Shown here piece after piece: positions 26,003-33,576 of a stretch of DNA of 36,092 nt. Made by a program: the position numbers and the translations under genes. The stretch lies in assembly GCF_902705855.1 (NCBI RefSeq), contig NZ_CACSIJ010000012.1, forward strand, positions 60 through 36,151. The letters run 5' to 3'. The first letter of the stretch is position 1. Each line of letters opens with the position of its first letter. A model generated the notes under the pieces. That model was not told the origin of the DNA, did not search any database, and was given only the letters and a program-made list of their open reading frames with translations. The DNA is from Zhongshania aliphaticivorans (GTDB lineage: Bacteria; Pseudomonadota; Gammaproteobacteria; Pseudomonadales; Spongiibacteraceae).

Positions 26003-27220
26003 CTATCGGATATTAATAATGGCTTGCGTTACCGCATCCGCCGTGGAGATCATTTGCGTGTTCGCTTGGAAGTTTCGCTGCGCCGTAATCATTTCGACTA
26101 GCTGAGAAGTCAAATCAACATTGGAGCTTTCCAATGCGCCAGACTGGAGTAAACCAAAATCTGATGAGCCCGCTTCACCGACTCGGGGACTACCAGAGGC
26201 ATAGGTTTCTGCCCAAGAGGTATCACCCTGTTGCTGTAGACCGTTAGGGTTTGAGAAGCTCGCCATAGCAACTTTACCCAGCTCTTTAGACTGACCGTTG
26301 GTAAACCGTGCAGATACAATACCGGTATTACCTACTTCGATACCCGTTAAACGCCCAGTTGTATACCCATCTTGTTGTAAGTTATTAACCCCAAACTCGG
26401 CCCCATATTGAGTAGTCGCCGTATAATCAAAATTTAAGTCTAGGTTAGATGCGCCAGTACCGGGATCGTATGATGGGTAAGTAATGACACCAGAAGCTGG
26501 GGTTTGCAATTCACCCGCGTCACTAAACACCATTGGGTTAGGACCACCTACCGCATTGTTATCAACATACAGCTGCTGATTCCAGCTATTCGCCGCGGCG
26601 TCCTTCACAAAATACATGGTTGCGGTATGTTGAGCACCCAATGAATCGTATATAGTCATTGAGGTCGCATGGTTATAGCTCGTTGGCACCGAAGGGTCGA
26701 AGGGCGTCGCAGAAGGCACAGGTGCATTCGCAGGCAAATTAACACCAATATCACCACTCGCCGTACCTTTGGGAGCATTCTCAGACACTTCCAACTGCAA
26801 ATCACTTAATGAGCCGGTAGAAAACCCACCAGTACCGTTAGGAGGAAATACCTGTAAACGATCAAGGCTGTTATTCACCACGTAGCCGTCACGATCGACA
26901 CTAAATGCCCCTGCGCGCGTATATGTCACACCGCTGGAGCCTTTCATGGTGAAAAAGCCTTCACCAGAAATCGCCAAATCTAAATTGTTGTCAGTAAAGT
27001 CGATATTCCCCTGGGAGAATTCTTGGGTGATGGTGTTCAAACGAACACCCGCGCCAGGGGTTGTCTTAGTAACATCATTGTTAGATGTTGCATAAACATC
27101 GGCGAATGCAGCGCGCGACCCTTTAAAGCCTGTCGTATTTACGTTGGCAATATTGTGTGCGGTTACATCAAGATGTGCCGATGCGGCGTTTAATCCACTC
27201 AGTGCAATGCGAAAGCTCAT
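26003..27220 (-). CDS. flgE: FlgE, hook protein
   Basis: FlgE polymerises into the hook, the universal joint. The 405-aa length is typical. The N-terminus is MSFRIALSGLNAASAHLDVT with AHNIANVNTTGFKGSRAAFA. The D1/D2 middle contains SMTIYDSLGAQHTATMYFVK, the FlgE-specific block, and the C-terminus ends ESSNVDLTSQLVEMITAQRN FQANTQMI. ATG 27220 has AGGAG nine bases upstream. It follows flgD, whose product is the hook cap. Confidence 0.98.
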   Translation of the reverse strand: MSFRIALSGLNAASAHLDVTAHNIANVNTTGFKGSRAAFADVYATSNNDVTKTTPGAGVRLNTITQEFSQGNIDFTDNNLDLAISGEGFFTMKGSSGVTYTRAGAFSVDRDGYVVNNSLDRLQVFPPNGTGGFSTGSLSDLQLEVSENAPKGTASGDIGVNLPANAPVPSATPFDPSVPTSYNHATSMTIYDSLGAQHTATMYFVKDAAANSWNQQLYVDNNAVGGPNPMVFSDAGELQTPASGVITYPSYDPGTGASNLDLNFDYTATTQYGAEFGVNNLQQDGYTTGRLTGIEVGNTGIVSARFTNGQSKELGKVAMASFSNPNGLQQQGDTSWAETYASGSPRVGEAGSSDFGLLQSGALESSNVDLTSQLVEMITAQRNFQANTQMISTADAVTQAIINIR

Positions 27221-27276
27221 AGGGCCTACTCCTAGTCTACATACTTCTATTTAAGGTCAAACGGCGTTATTACCGC

Positions 27277-27942
27277 TTAACTAATTTCAATAATTTTTGA
27301 CATACTAACGGTGCCTAATCCCTGCACCTGTATCTGCGGAGATCCTCCGGCTGCCGGTACACTGACGCTCAATACTTCGCTACGTATTTCGGTGGCCGCG
27401 GCTTCCAAGGTATTTCCATTTAAATAATTTGCGCGAATCTGATATGTCCCAGGCGGTATACGCTCGCCATCTAGGCCCACACCATTCCATTCAAAATTTA
27501 CTGCACCCGCACTCTGCGGGCCGAGCGGAACCTTACCAATGACCTCGCCGCTGGGCGCAAGAATTTCGATATCTAAAGCCGTAGTACTCGTTGGTAAATT
27601 CACCTGACCTTTCACATTGCCACTTGATGGCAACGCGGCAAAATCAGTTTCTAACAACACATCTTTACCAATCAATGACGATGCATCTAGCAATTGCGCG
27701 GAATATAAAGACTTGGTTAAACCTGCCAAATTTTCATTCATTTCACTAATACCGCTGACCGATGTTAGCTGCGCCATTTGGCTAATAAACTCAGTATTAT
27801 CAGTGGGCTTAAACGGGTCTTGGCTTTTAAGCTGTTGGAGCATAAGCGTCATAAAATCATTTTGATCTAACGACGAGGCATCTTTTTTTGCCTTACTCGC
27901 GGTGGTCTGCAACTGCAGGTCTTCTAGGGTGCGAAGTTCCAT
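27277..27942 (-). CDS. flgD: FlgD, hook-cap assembly protein
   Basis: FlgD is the scaffold at the tip of the growing hook. The 221-aa protein has the conserved N-terminal part SLDQNDFMTLMLQQLKSQDP and PTDNTEFISQMAQLTSVSGI, then a FlgD Ig-like/tudor region with APSGEVIGKVPLGPQSAGAV, FEWNGVGLDGERIPPGTYQI. ATG 27942 has AGGA nine bases upstream, 13 bases after the flgC stop. Confidence 0.97.
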   Translation of the reverse strand: MELRTLEDLQLQTTASKAKKDASSLDQNDFMTLMLQQLKSQDPFKPTDNTEFISQMAQLTSVSGISEMNENLAGLTKSLYSAQLLDASSLIGKDVLLETDFAALPSSGNVKGQVNLPTSTTALDIEILAPSGEVIGKVPLGPQSAGAVNFEWNGVGLDGERIPPGTYQIRANYLNGNTLEAAATEIRSEVLSVSVPAAGGSPQIQVQGLGTVSMSKIIEIS

Positions 27943-27955
27943 AATTTACGTCCTA

Positions 27956-28354
27956 CTACTGACCGAGCTGCAATGCACGCAGCATGAGTGTTTTAGTGGT
28001 TGAAAAAACTTCGGCGTTGTTTTGATACGCTCGTGACGCAGACATCATATTGGCCATTTCTTCCATAGTATTAACGTTAGAGCTGTAAATATAACCTTCA
28101 GCATCTGCTTGTGGATGGCCGGGTTCATAACGCTTAGCAACCGGTGCATCACTCTCGACCACACTTGTAACAGCAACGCCAATAACTTCGCGCTGTTGAT
28201 CCATAACGGTTGCAAATACCGGTTGACGTGAACGATAGGCGCCCTCTTCGGTGCCACTCACGGTGTCAGCATTCGCCATATTGCTAGCGACGGTATTTAA
28301 TCTAAGCATTTGCGCATTCATAGCCGATGCGGCGACACTCAATGGATTAGCCAT
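27956..28354 (-). CDS. flgC: FlgC, proximal rod protein
   Basis: FlgC is a proximal rod subunit. The 132-aa protein has AASAMNAQMLRLNTVASNMA, GAYRSRQPVFATVMDQ, and the signature YEPGHPQADAEGYIYSSNVN then TMEEMANMMSASRAYQNNAE. ATG 28354 has GGGAGG nine bases upstream and lies 3 bases past the flgB stop, so translation is probably coupled. Confidence 0.98.
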   Translation of the reverse strand: MANPLSVAASAMNAQMLRLNTVASNMANADTVSGTEEGAYRSRQPVFATVMDQQREVIGVAVTSVVESDAPVAKRYEPGHPQADAEGYIYSSNVNTMEEMANMMSASRAYQNNAEVFSTTKTLMLRALQLGQ

Positions 28355-28357
28355 AAT

Positions 28358-28777
28358 TTAGCGACCTCCCTGCAAGATTGATTTCATACCACTGAAGCGA
28401 CTCCCCAAGAATGACAACGTGGCTTGATAGCGCATGGCATTGTCGGCAAACTCCGCCTGCTCCACATGGGTGTCGACGGTGTTACCATCTTCCGAAGGCT
28501 GAGTAGGCACTCTATATTTAAGATCCATCGACAAAGCATCCGCACTGACATCGGTAGCTACCTGCATATGTCCACTATTTGTAGTGCGCATCGCCAACTG
28601 GGTAGATTGAGTAGCTGCGGCCGACTGCGACAACACAGCTTTAAAATCTATGTCTTGCGCCTTGTAGCCAGGCGTATCGGCATTCGCTATATTTGTAGCA
28701 AGCACTTCGTTGCGCTTGTGACGCACTTGTAAAGCTTGCTCGTGTATCCCTAGCGCTTTATCAAAGTTAATAGACAT
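28358..28777 (-). CDS. flgB: FlgB, proximal rod protein
   Basis: FlgB is the most proximal of the Flg rod subunits and the first gene of the large flgB-flgL operon. From ATG 28777 it is 139 aa: MSINFDKALGIHEQALQVRH, NEVLATNIANADTPGYKAQD, and the C-terminal DTHVEQAEFADNAMRYQATL SFLGSRFSG. In-frame codons further upstream (to 28891) run into the sigma-54 promoter and are not coding; ATG 28789 is a close alternative start. The ribosome site is modest. The promoter at 28875-28890 leaves a leader of about 86 bases. Confidence 0.97.
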   Translation of the reverse strand: MSINFDKALGIHEQALQVRHKRNEVLATNIANADTPGYKAQDIDFKAVLSQSAAATQSTQLAMRTTNSGHMQVATDVSADALSMDLKYRVPTQPSEDGNTVDTHVEQAEFADNAMRYQATLSFLGSRFSGMKSILQGGR

Positions 28778-28874
28778 TTTTAAACCCATTCTTTCTAAAG
28801 TTTTTATGGCCGCCGCCGATGTATTTAATGGCCTTGGCACATATCGGCTTTCATCGCCGTGTACTAACGAGCAA

Positions 28875-28890
28875 GGCAAGGCTCGTGCCA
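28875..28890 (-). promoter_or_regulatory. Sigma-54 promoter of flgB operon
   Basis: On the minus strand the site is TGGCACGAGCCTTGCC, with TGGCACG and TTGC fully matching the consensus and 10 bases between GG and GC. It is the best sigma-54 match in the window. Predicted start is near 28863. Confidence 0.9.
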
Positions 28891-29042
28891 AAAATTTTAA
28901 TTCAATATTTTCAATAACTTAAAAACCACTTTCTTTGATGATGCCAAAAATACGGCGCTAGTTTTCCATAATCGGCAAAATTCCGGCAGGCCTTATCCTC
29001 CGTATAAACCCTTATATTTTCCGTTAAGAAACGTCTCAACAC

Positions 29043-29058
29043 TGGCATAGCCATTGCT
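29043..29058 (+). promoter_or_regulatory. Sigma-54 promoter of flgA
   Basis: TGGCATAGCCATTGCT, with GG and GC separated by 10 bases. It is very similar to the fleR-operon promoter (same TGGCAT and TTGCT). Predicted start is near 29069, leaving a leader of about 30 bases before flgA ATG 29100. Confidence 0.85.
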
Positions 29059-29099
29059 ACCTCTAAGCAAACGACAAAACTTTGACGTCTTATACGATT

Positions 29100-29810
29100 A
29101 TGAAAAAACAAAGAATTCACTTTGCACTTTTACTTGCTGCCTCGATGCTCAGTGTCGTCAGTCCGCCGCTTGTGGCCGAGGGAATGGAAAATCATGCGCG
29201 GATAGCTGAAACCGCTCGCGCCTATATCGCTAGCCGCCACCCCTGGCAACAAATGAAAACTAAGATTACTGTGCAGTCTTTAGACCCCCGAACTAAACTT
29301 GCTCAATGTCCGGTCAAGCTCGAAGCATTTTTATCTGCTGGCGCAAAGATAAAGCGCCGCACCACCGTCGGGGTACGCTGCTCTGGTGGTAAGCCTTGGA
29401 AAATTTACTTACCCGTCACTGTGGAAGCGTTTGCCAAGGTGATGGTGGCGCGCCATCCTATCGCTCCCAATACCGAAATAAGCGAGCGGGATATTAGTTG
29501 GAGTCAGCGCGACATCTCGGCGCTGGGCTATGGTTACTTGCGGTCCTTGGGTGATCGCGGTGGCTATCGCAGCCGTCGCAGCATTGCCCAAGGAGCTGTG
29601 CTTACACCAAACATGGTTGAAGCCAGTAGCATTATTAGCAAGGGCCAGCGCGTGCAGCTAAACAGTAGTACGGGGCCGATTGCGGTAAGCATGGTGGGAA
29701 TCGCCTTGCAGAATGGTGCGCTGGGCTCACGAATATTGGTTAAAAATCTCAATTCCGGCAAGCAGTTAGAAGGCGTAGTGGAATCAGAAAATATTGTGCT
29801 GCTTAATTAA
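29100..29810 (+). CDS. flgA: FlgA, P-ring assembly chaperone
   Basis: FlgA is the periplasmic chaperone that helps FlgI polymerise into the P ring. From ATG 29100 the protein is 236 aa with signal peptide MKKQRIHFALLLAASMLSVV...LVA. The C-terminal SAF-like domain is typical: VMVARHPIAPNTEISERDIS, RSIAQGAVLTPNMVEASSII, KGQRVQLNSSTGPIAVSMVG. Two mid-protein cysteines (QCPVKL, VRCSGG) could form a disulfide. A TTG 18 bases upstream is rejected. The flgM promoter overlaps its stop codon. Confidence 0.95.
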   Translation: MKKQRIHFALLLAASMLSVVSPPLVAEGMENHARIAETARAYIASRHPWQQMKTKITVQSLDPRTKLAQCPVKLEAFLSAGAKIKRRTTVGVRCSGGKPWKIYLPVTVEAFAKVMVARHPIAPNTEISERDISWSQRDISALGYGYLRSLGDRGGYRSRRSIAQGAVLTPNMVEASSIISKGQRVQLNSSTGPIAVSMVGIALQNGALGSRILVKNLNSGKQLEGVVESENIVLLN

Positions 29811-29834
29811 AGTTTTAGCACTGGCTGCCGATAG
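29808..29834 (+). promoter_or_regulatory. Sigma-28 (FliA) promoter of flgMN
   Basis: TAAAGTTT-N11-GCCGATAG is a near-perfect sigma-28 promoter (consensus TAAAGTTT-N11-GCCGATAA). Its first three bases are the flgA stop codon TAA. Start is predicted near 29841, 30 bases before flgM. flgMN can thus be transcribed from this promoter as well as by read-through from flgA, the usual feedback on FliA. Confidence 0.93.
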
Positions 29835-29870
29835 CATTGGCATAGACATAGCAAATACGAGGATTCTGAC

Positions 29871-30167
29871 ATGGTCGACCGATTAGATGGCTCATCACTG
29901 AGTCAGCTCCGCAAATTAGATGGCGGGCGCGCTGGCGACAGCAAATCAGAAGGCGTCGGCGCCAATACAGCGCCAGCCAACAATGCACCGCCTATGACGG
30001 AAACGCCTTTAATGGAGCGTACTCGCGGGCAAATTAATAGTAGCGACGGCATAGACCGCCAGAAGGTTGACGCTATTAAAACGGCAATTCGCAATGGCGA
30101 ATTTAATATTGACGCCACAAAAGTCGTAGAAGCGATGATACATATGGAATCACTTACAGGCGCGTAA
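29871..30167 (+). CDS. flgM: FlgM, anti-sigma-28 factor
   Basis: FlgM holds FliA inactive until the hook is finished, then is exported. The 98-aa protein has a disordered N-terminal half rich in Gly, Ala, Asn and Pro, and the sigma-binding C-terminal helices IDRQKVDAIKTAIRNGEFNI followed by DATKVVEAMIHMES. ATG 29871 has GAGG eight bases upstream. Its stop overlaps the flgN start (TAATG). The sigma-28 promoter upstream gives autoregulation through FliA. Confidence 0.96.
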   Translation: MVDRLDGSSLSQLRKLDGGRAGDSKSEGVGANTAPANNAPPMTETPLMERTRGQINSSDGIDRQKVDAIKTAIRNGEFNIDATKVVEAMIHMESLTGA

Positions 30168-30610
30168 TGACGATGACGGAACTCAACGATGTAATTCGAC
30201 ACATTCACAAGCACGCAGGCGAACTTGAATCGCTCTTGCTTCGTGAGGCCAGTAGCCTTAAGCAGGCAAATTCCGCCGAACAAATTGAAGCCGTGGCTAT
30301 CCAAAAAATGGATTTAGTACAGACCTTAGATCAACTAGCTGCACGCAGAAAGCAGTTAATGCAAAACACTTCCGATGCGCTTCCTACCGACGATACTGCC
30401 GAGCGAAATGATTTGTGGCAGGATGCCCTCGCTATCTTGTCTCGCTGCCAGATGCTAAATAATCAGGCTGGTGCTGACATTGCTGTGCAATCACGTTACA
30501 AACAGCGGGCATTAGAAATTCTCGGTACCACCCAGACTGGCACCCCACTTTATAGTGCCAAGGGCGCTCCACAGTATGCCGGTGCGAAGCAGGCGCTGGG
30601 TAAAGCTTAA
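30167..30610 (+). CDS. flgN: FlgN, chaperone for FlgK and FlgL
   Basis: FlgN binds the junction proteins before export. The 147-aa protein is largely helical (HIHKHAGELESLLLREASSL; QIEAVAIQKMDLVQTLDQLA), and its C-terminal part has LSRCQMLNNQAGADIAVQSR, resembling the N-Q-x-G-x-x-I block of FlgN family proteins. Start ATG overlaps the flgM TAA by one base, so translation is coupled. Its stop overlaps that of the acetyltransferase on the other strand. Confidence 0.92.
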   Translation: MTMTELNDVIRHIHKHAGELESLLLREASSLKQANSAEQIEAVAIQKMDLVQTLDQLAARRKQLMQNTSDALPTDDTAERNDLWQDALAILSRCQMLNNQAGADIAVQSRYKQRALEILGTTQTGTPLYSAKGAPQYAGAKQALGKA

Positions 30611-31212
30611 TCGATATGTCTTAAATCTAACTCCATATAAAGGTGGTTATCTAGTACTTTGTTATAGCTCATATTTCTTTGTATCACCTTGAACCCCATT
30701 TCCTGATACAAACGAAACGCATTGGTATTTTTTTCGGCTACATCCAAACTTAAATAGCGATAACCACCCTCCCGTCCTTTTTTCATCATGAAATTAATCA
30801 TTTGTGCTGCAATTCCCTTACCGCGACTGTCGGCCCTTACCGCTATATGACATAAATATAAGCATGCTTTACGTGGTGCTTTTACTAATCTCAACTCAAA
30901 GATCAGGCCTTTTAAAATCCCTCGCACACCATAATGTCTAAAAATCGCTTTGGCATTACCTAGAAATGTAGCACCGTGACTAGCCGCGTCGAAACTACCT
31001 ATACTTGCCATCACTTCACTGCCGAGGTCATAAACGAAATGATGGCGATGACTAAACATAGTTCGATTTTTAGCAAATTCTGCATTCAGAAAATTGATAA
31101 CCTCCGGCCCATGACTACGACTAAAAATATACTCAAACGCTACCGGTCCAGAAGACAATATCAAAGGCGCTATTTGTGAGGCATCACGACTCTCTGCTTT
31201 GCGTATCGACAT
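30607..31212 (-). CDS. GNAT-family N-acetyltransferase
   Basis: A 201-aa GNAT fold enzyme that would transfer an acetyl group from acetyl-CoA; the substrate is unknown. Motif A, with the acetyl-CoA pyrophosphate loop, is LCHIAVRADSRGKGIAAQMI (residues about 120-139, R/Q-x-x-G-x-A pattern RGKGIA). Motif B is NTNAFRLYQEMGFK (162-175). ATG 31212 has only a weak AGAGA upstream. It converges on flgN with overlapping stop codons and diverges from zwf. It is not part of the flagellar or sugar pathway as far as the sequence shows. Confidence 0.88.
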   Translation of the reverse strand: MSIRKAESRDASQIAPLILSSGPVAFEYIFSRSHGPEVINFLNAEFAKNRTMFSHRHHFVYDLGSEVMASIGSFDAASHGATFLGNAKAIFRHYGVRGILKGLIFELRLVKAPRKACLYLCHIAVRADSRGKGIAAQMINFMMKKGREGGYRYLSLDVAEKNTNAFRLYQEMGFKVIQRNMSYNKVLDNHLYMELDLRHID

Positions 31213-31268
31213 TCTATTTCTCTAACTCAGTGGTTCAGACTGTCTTTATATAGCACGTCACGGTCACA

Positions 31269-31381
31269 AAATACTGCTTAAAAATGTGTAACAGTGGTAT
31301 TAAAAATTTTCTAAAACCACTATGCTCAAAGACAGCTAAGGCAAAGTTTCCCGTAAATACTGCCCCAGCCCGTCAGTATTT
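31269..31381 (+). promoter_or_regulatory. Leader region of zwf with repeated and inverted motifs
   Basis: AAATACTG occurs at 31269-31276 and 31355-31362 and inverted (CAGTATTT) at 31374-31381, the last two forming an 8-bp stem with an 11-base loop. Between them a 29-bp imperfect palindrome (31293-31321; arms AGTGGTATTAAAAA and TTTTCTAAAACCACT) matches at 12 of 14 pairs. These may be operator sites for the zwf-pgl-edd operon and perhaps the divergent acetyltransferase. None matches the HexR operator as I know it. A function is inferred only. Confidence 0.4.
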
Positions 31382-31421
31382 GCTCGAAATTTTGTCATCG
31401 GTCCCATCCACAACCACGAGT

Positions 31422-32888
31422 ATGGCGATGACCAGCACAAAATCTTCTCAGCTAGTTATTTTTGGTGGCACAGGCGACCTTGCGCTGCGAAAACTGCAGC
31501 CAGCCCTGTATAAGCTGCAGCGCGAAGGGCTAATGAACGATGTGTGCGCCATTATTGCCTTAGGTCGCGGCGACAGTAGCGACGCCGATTACCGCTTGCT
31601 CGTACAAGAAAAGATGCGCGAATTTCTCCCCGCCCACTTTTGGGACGAGCGGCACTGGGAAACCTTTTCTGCCAAGCTGCACTATATTAGCTTAGACGTA
31701 AATAGCCTTAAGGATTATCACAATCTGGCTGATACCATTCATAAACACCCCAATAGTCACGCGGTATTTTATTTGGCCACCTCGTCGACGCTATATACCA
31801 GCATTTGCAGAAACCTTCATAGCATCGGCGTGGTAACCGAACAGTCTCGTGTCGTGCTCGAAAAACCCTTAGGGCATGATTTAACAAGCTGCACCGAGAT
31901 CAATCACGAGGTTCTGCAAGTATTCCCTGAGCGTAATATTTTCCGCATTGATCATTATCTAGGAAAAGAGACCGTTCAAAATTTATTGGTTCTGCGATTT
32001 GGCAACGCACTATTTGGTCCGCTGTGGAATAGCCAATATATCGACAATATTCAAATTACCGTAGCAGAAGAAATTGGTGTGGAAGGTCGTGGTGATTTCT
32101 ACGCCAAAACCGGCGCCCTTCGTGACATGGTGCAAAATCATATTCTGCAATTACTGTGCTTGGTCGCGATGGAGCCCCCCGCCAACTTACGCGCTGACAC
32201 TATCCGCGATGAAAAAGTGAAGGTACTACAAGCCCTACGTCCCATCACCGCCGACAATGTAAAATCAAAAACCGTGCGCGGCCAATACACCGCCGGCGCC
32301 GTAAACGCCGCGCCGGTCTCGGCATTTTTAGATGAAACTGGCTTTGAAGACAGCAATAACACCGAGACATTTGTCGCTCTGCAAGCTGATGTGCACAACT
32401 GGCGCTGGGAAGGCACACCATTTTATCTACGCACCGGCAAACGCTTGGCTCGACGCTACTCTGAAATTATCGTTGAGTTAAAAAAACATCCCTTCAGTTT
32501 ATTTGAGGGCGATCCCAACGACCTTCCCAATAAATTAGTGATTCGCCTACAGCCGGAAGAAAACATCACTCTATACAAGGTGAATAAAAAGCCGGGCCTC
32601 GGAAGGCAGATGAAATTGGAGCAAGTTGAGTTAAAGCTCGACGCCGACTTACATAATCAATTACAAGCTCACGAAGCCTATGAACGCTTATTGCTAGACG
32701 TGCTAGAGGGCGATCAAACCTTATTTATGCGCCGCGATGAAGTTGAGGCCTGCTGGGCTTGGGTCGACAGTATTATCGACGCATGGCAGGCCGCAGGCAT
32801 TAAAACCAAATCCTACGCCGCCGGTACAATGGGGCCAAATTCATCACTGGCCTTACCAGAGAAGCACGGCAGGAGCTGGCATGAATAA
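31422..32888 (+). CDS. zwf: Glucose-6-phosphate 1-dehydrogenase
   Basis: Zwf oxidises glucose 6-phosphate to 6-phosphogluconolactone with NADP or NAD, feeding the Entner-Doudoroff and pentose phosphate routes. From ATG 31422 the protein is 488 aa, the usual length. The nucleotide-binding motif is GGTGDLALRKLQPAL (from residue 15), EKPLGHD is at 147-153, and the active-site RIDHYLGKETVQNLLVLRFG starts at 175. The in-frame 46-codon extension to 31284 crosses the palindromic leader and is rejected. The ribosome site is weak for ATG 31422; ATG 31428 is an alternative. Its stop overlaps the pgl start. Confidence 0.97.
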   Translation: MAMTSTKSSQLVIFGGTGDLALRKLQPALYKLQREGLMNDVCAIIALGRGDSSDADYRLLVQEKMREFLPAHFWDERHWETFSAKLHYISLDVNSLKDYHNLADTIHKHPNSHAVFYLATSSTLYTSICRNLHSIGVVTEQSRVVLEKPLGHDLTSCTEINHEVLQVFPERNIFRIDHYLGKETVQNLLVLRFGNALFGPLWNSQYIDNIQITVAEEIGVEGRGDFYAKTGALRDMVQNHILQLLCLVAMEPPANLRADTIRDEKVKVLQALRPITADNVKSKTVRGQYTAGAVNAAPVSAFLDETGFEDSNNTETFVALQADVHNWRWEGTPFYLRTGKRLARRYSEIIVELKKHPFSLFEGDPNDLPNKLVIRLQPEENITLYKVNKKPGLGRQMKLEQVELKLDADLHNQLQAHEAYERLLLDVLEGDQTLFMRRDEVEACWAWVDSIIDAWQAAGIKTKSYAAGTMGPNSSLALPEKHGRSWHE

Positions 32889-33576
32889 CAAGCCCACATT
32901 AATATTGCTACCCAATCGCGACGAGCTAGATCAGCTACTGAGCAAAGACATCGCCAAGATATTAACTACCGCCCTGCATAATCACGGTAGCGCAAGTTTG
33001 GCGGTTTCGGGCGGATCAACCCCTCAAAACATGCTAAGCCTTCTTGGCCAAGCACCGCTTAACTGGCCCCTAGTACAAACTTTATTGGTAGATGAGCGTT
33101 GGGTAGCCAACAATCACGCCAGCAGCAATGAGGCCATGCTACGAAAAACCTTACTCAAGGGTGCAGCAAGTACCAGCCAATATTTACCACTCAAAAACAA
33201 CGCTGATTCAGCCGAAAATGGACAGCATCCACTAGAAACTGAGCTCGACGCGCTAGCTTGGCCCCTGAGCCTAGTTCACCTGGGCATGGGTGAAGATGGG
33301 CACACCGCATCTTGGTTTCATGATGCACCGGAGTATCAATCCTTATGCGCCGCCCACACCCAGCACTGCTTTGCGGTACAACCGAGCAGCGCACCCTACC
33401 CTCGGATTACGCTATCGCCAAATGCTGTTTTCAATAGCGAAAAAATTGTGATTCACATTACTGGTCGCGCCAAGCGCGAGGTACTAGAAAAGGCCTTGAG
33501 CCAGAACGCCGACTATCCAATTTCTATGGTCTTGCATCAACAGCAAGTGCCAGTCGATATTTACTGGGCACCGTAA
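32881..33576 (+). CDS. pgl: 6-phosphogluconolactonase
   Basis: Pgl (DevB type) hydrolyses 6-phosphogluconolactone to 6-phosphogluconate. The 231-aa protein has [40 protein letters not shown] and the active-site [20 protein letters not shown]. Start ATG 32881 overlaps the zwf stop by eight bases and has AGGAG six bases upstream, inside zwf. The stop overlaps the edd start by one base, so all three genes are translationally coupled in pathway order. Confidence 0.97.
   Translation: MNNKPTLILLPNRDELDQLLSKDIAKILTTALHNHGSASLAVSGGSTPQNMLSLLGQAPLNWPLVQTLLVDERWVANNHASSNEAMLRKTLLKGAASTSQYLPLKNNADSAENGQHPLETELDALAWPLSLVHLGMGEDGHTASWFHDAPEYQSLCAAHTQHCFAVQPSSAPYPRITLSPNAVFNSEKIVIHITGRAKREVLEKALSQNADYPISMVLHQQQVPVDIYWAP

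Larger units (their letters stand above)
28778..29099. promoter_or_regulatory. Divergent flgB/flgA control region
   Basis: A 322-base gap between the flgB and flgA starts. It contains two sigma-54 promoters pointing outward, with their -24 elements about 150 bases apart. The AT-rich DNA between them is the likely shared landing site for the sigma-54 activator. No reading frame is supported; in Pseudomonas cheV/cheR genes lie in this neighbourhood but are not present here. Confidence 0.7.

Noticed and set aside
28778-28891. Longer FlgB N-terminus starting at 28891
   Set aside because: It would overlap the sigma-54 promoter and its leader; FlgB proteins start at MSI-like sequence as at 28777.
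31284-31421. 46-codon N-terminal extension of zwf
   Set aside because: It crosses the palindromic leader, is not Zwf-like, and the protein has normal length from ATG 31422.
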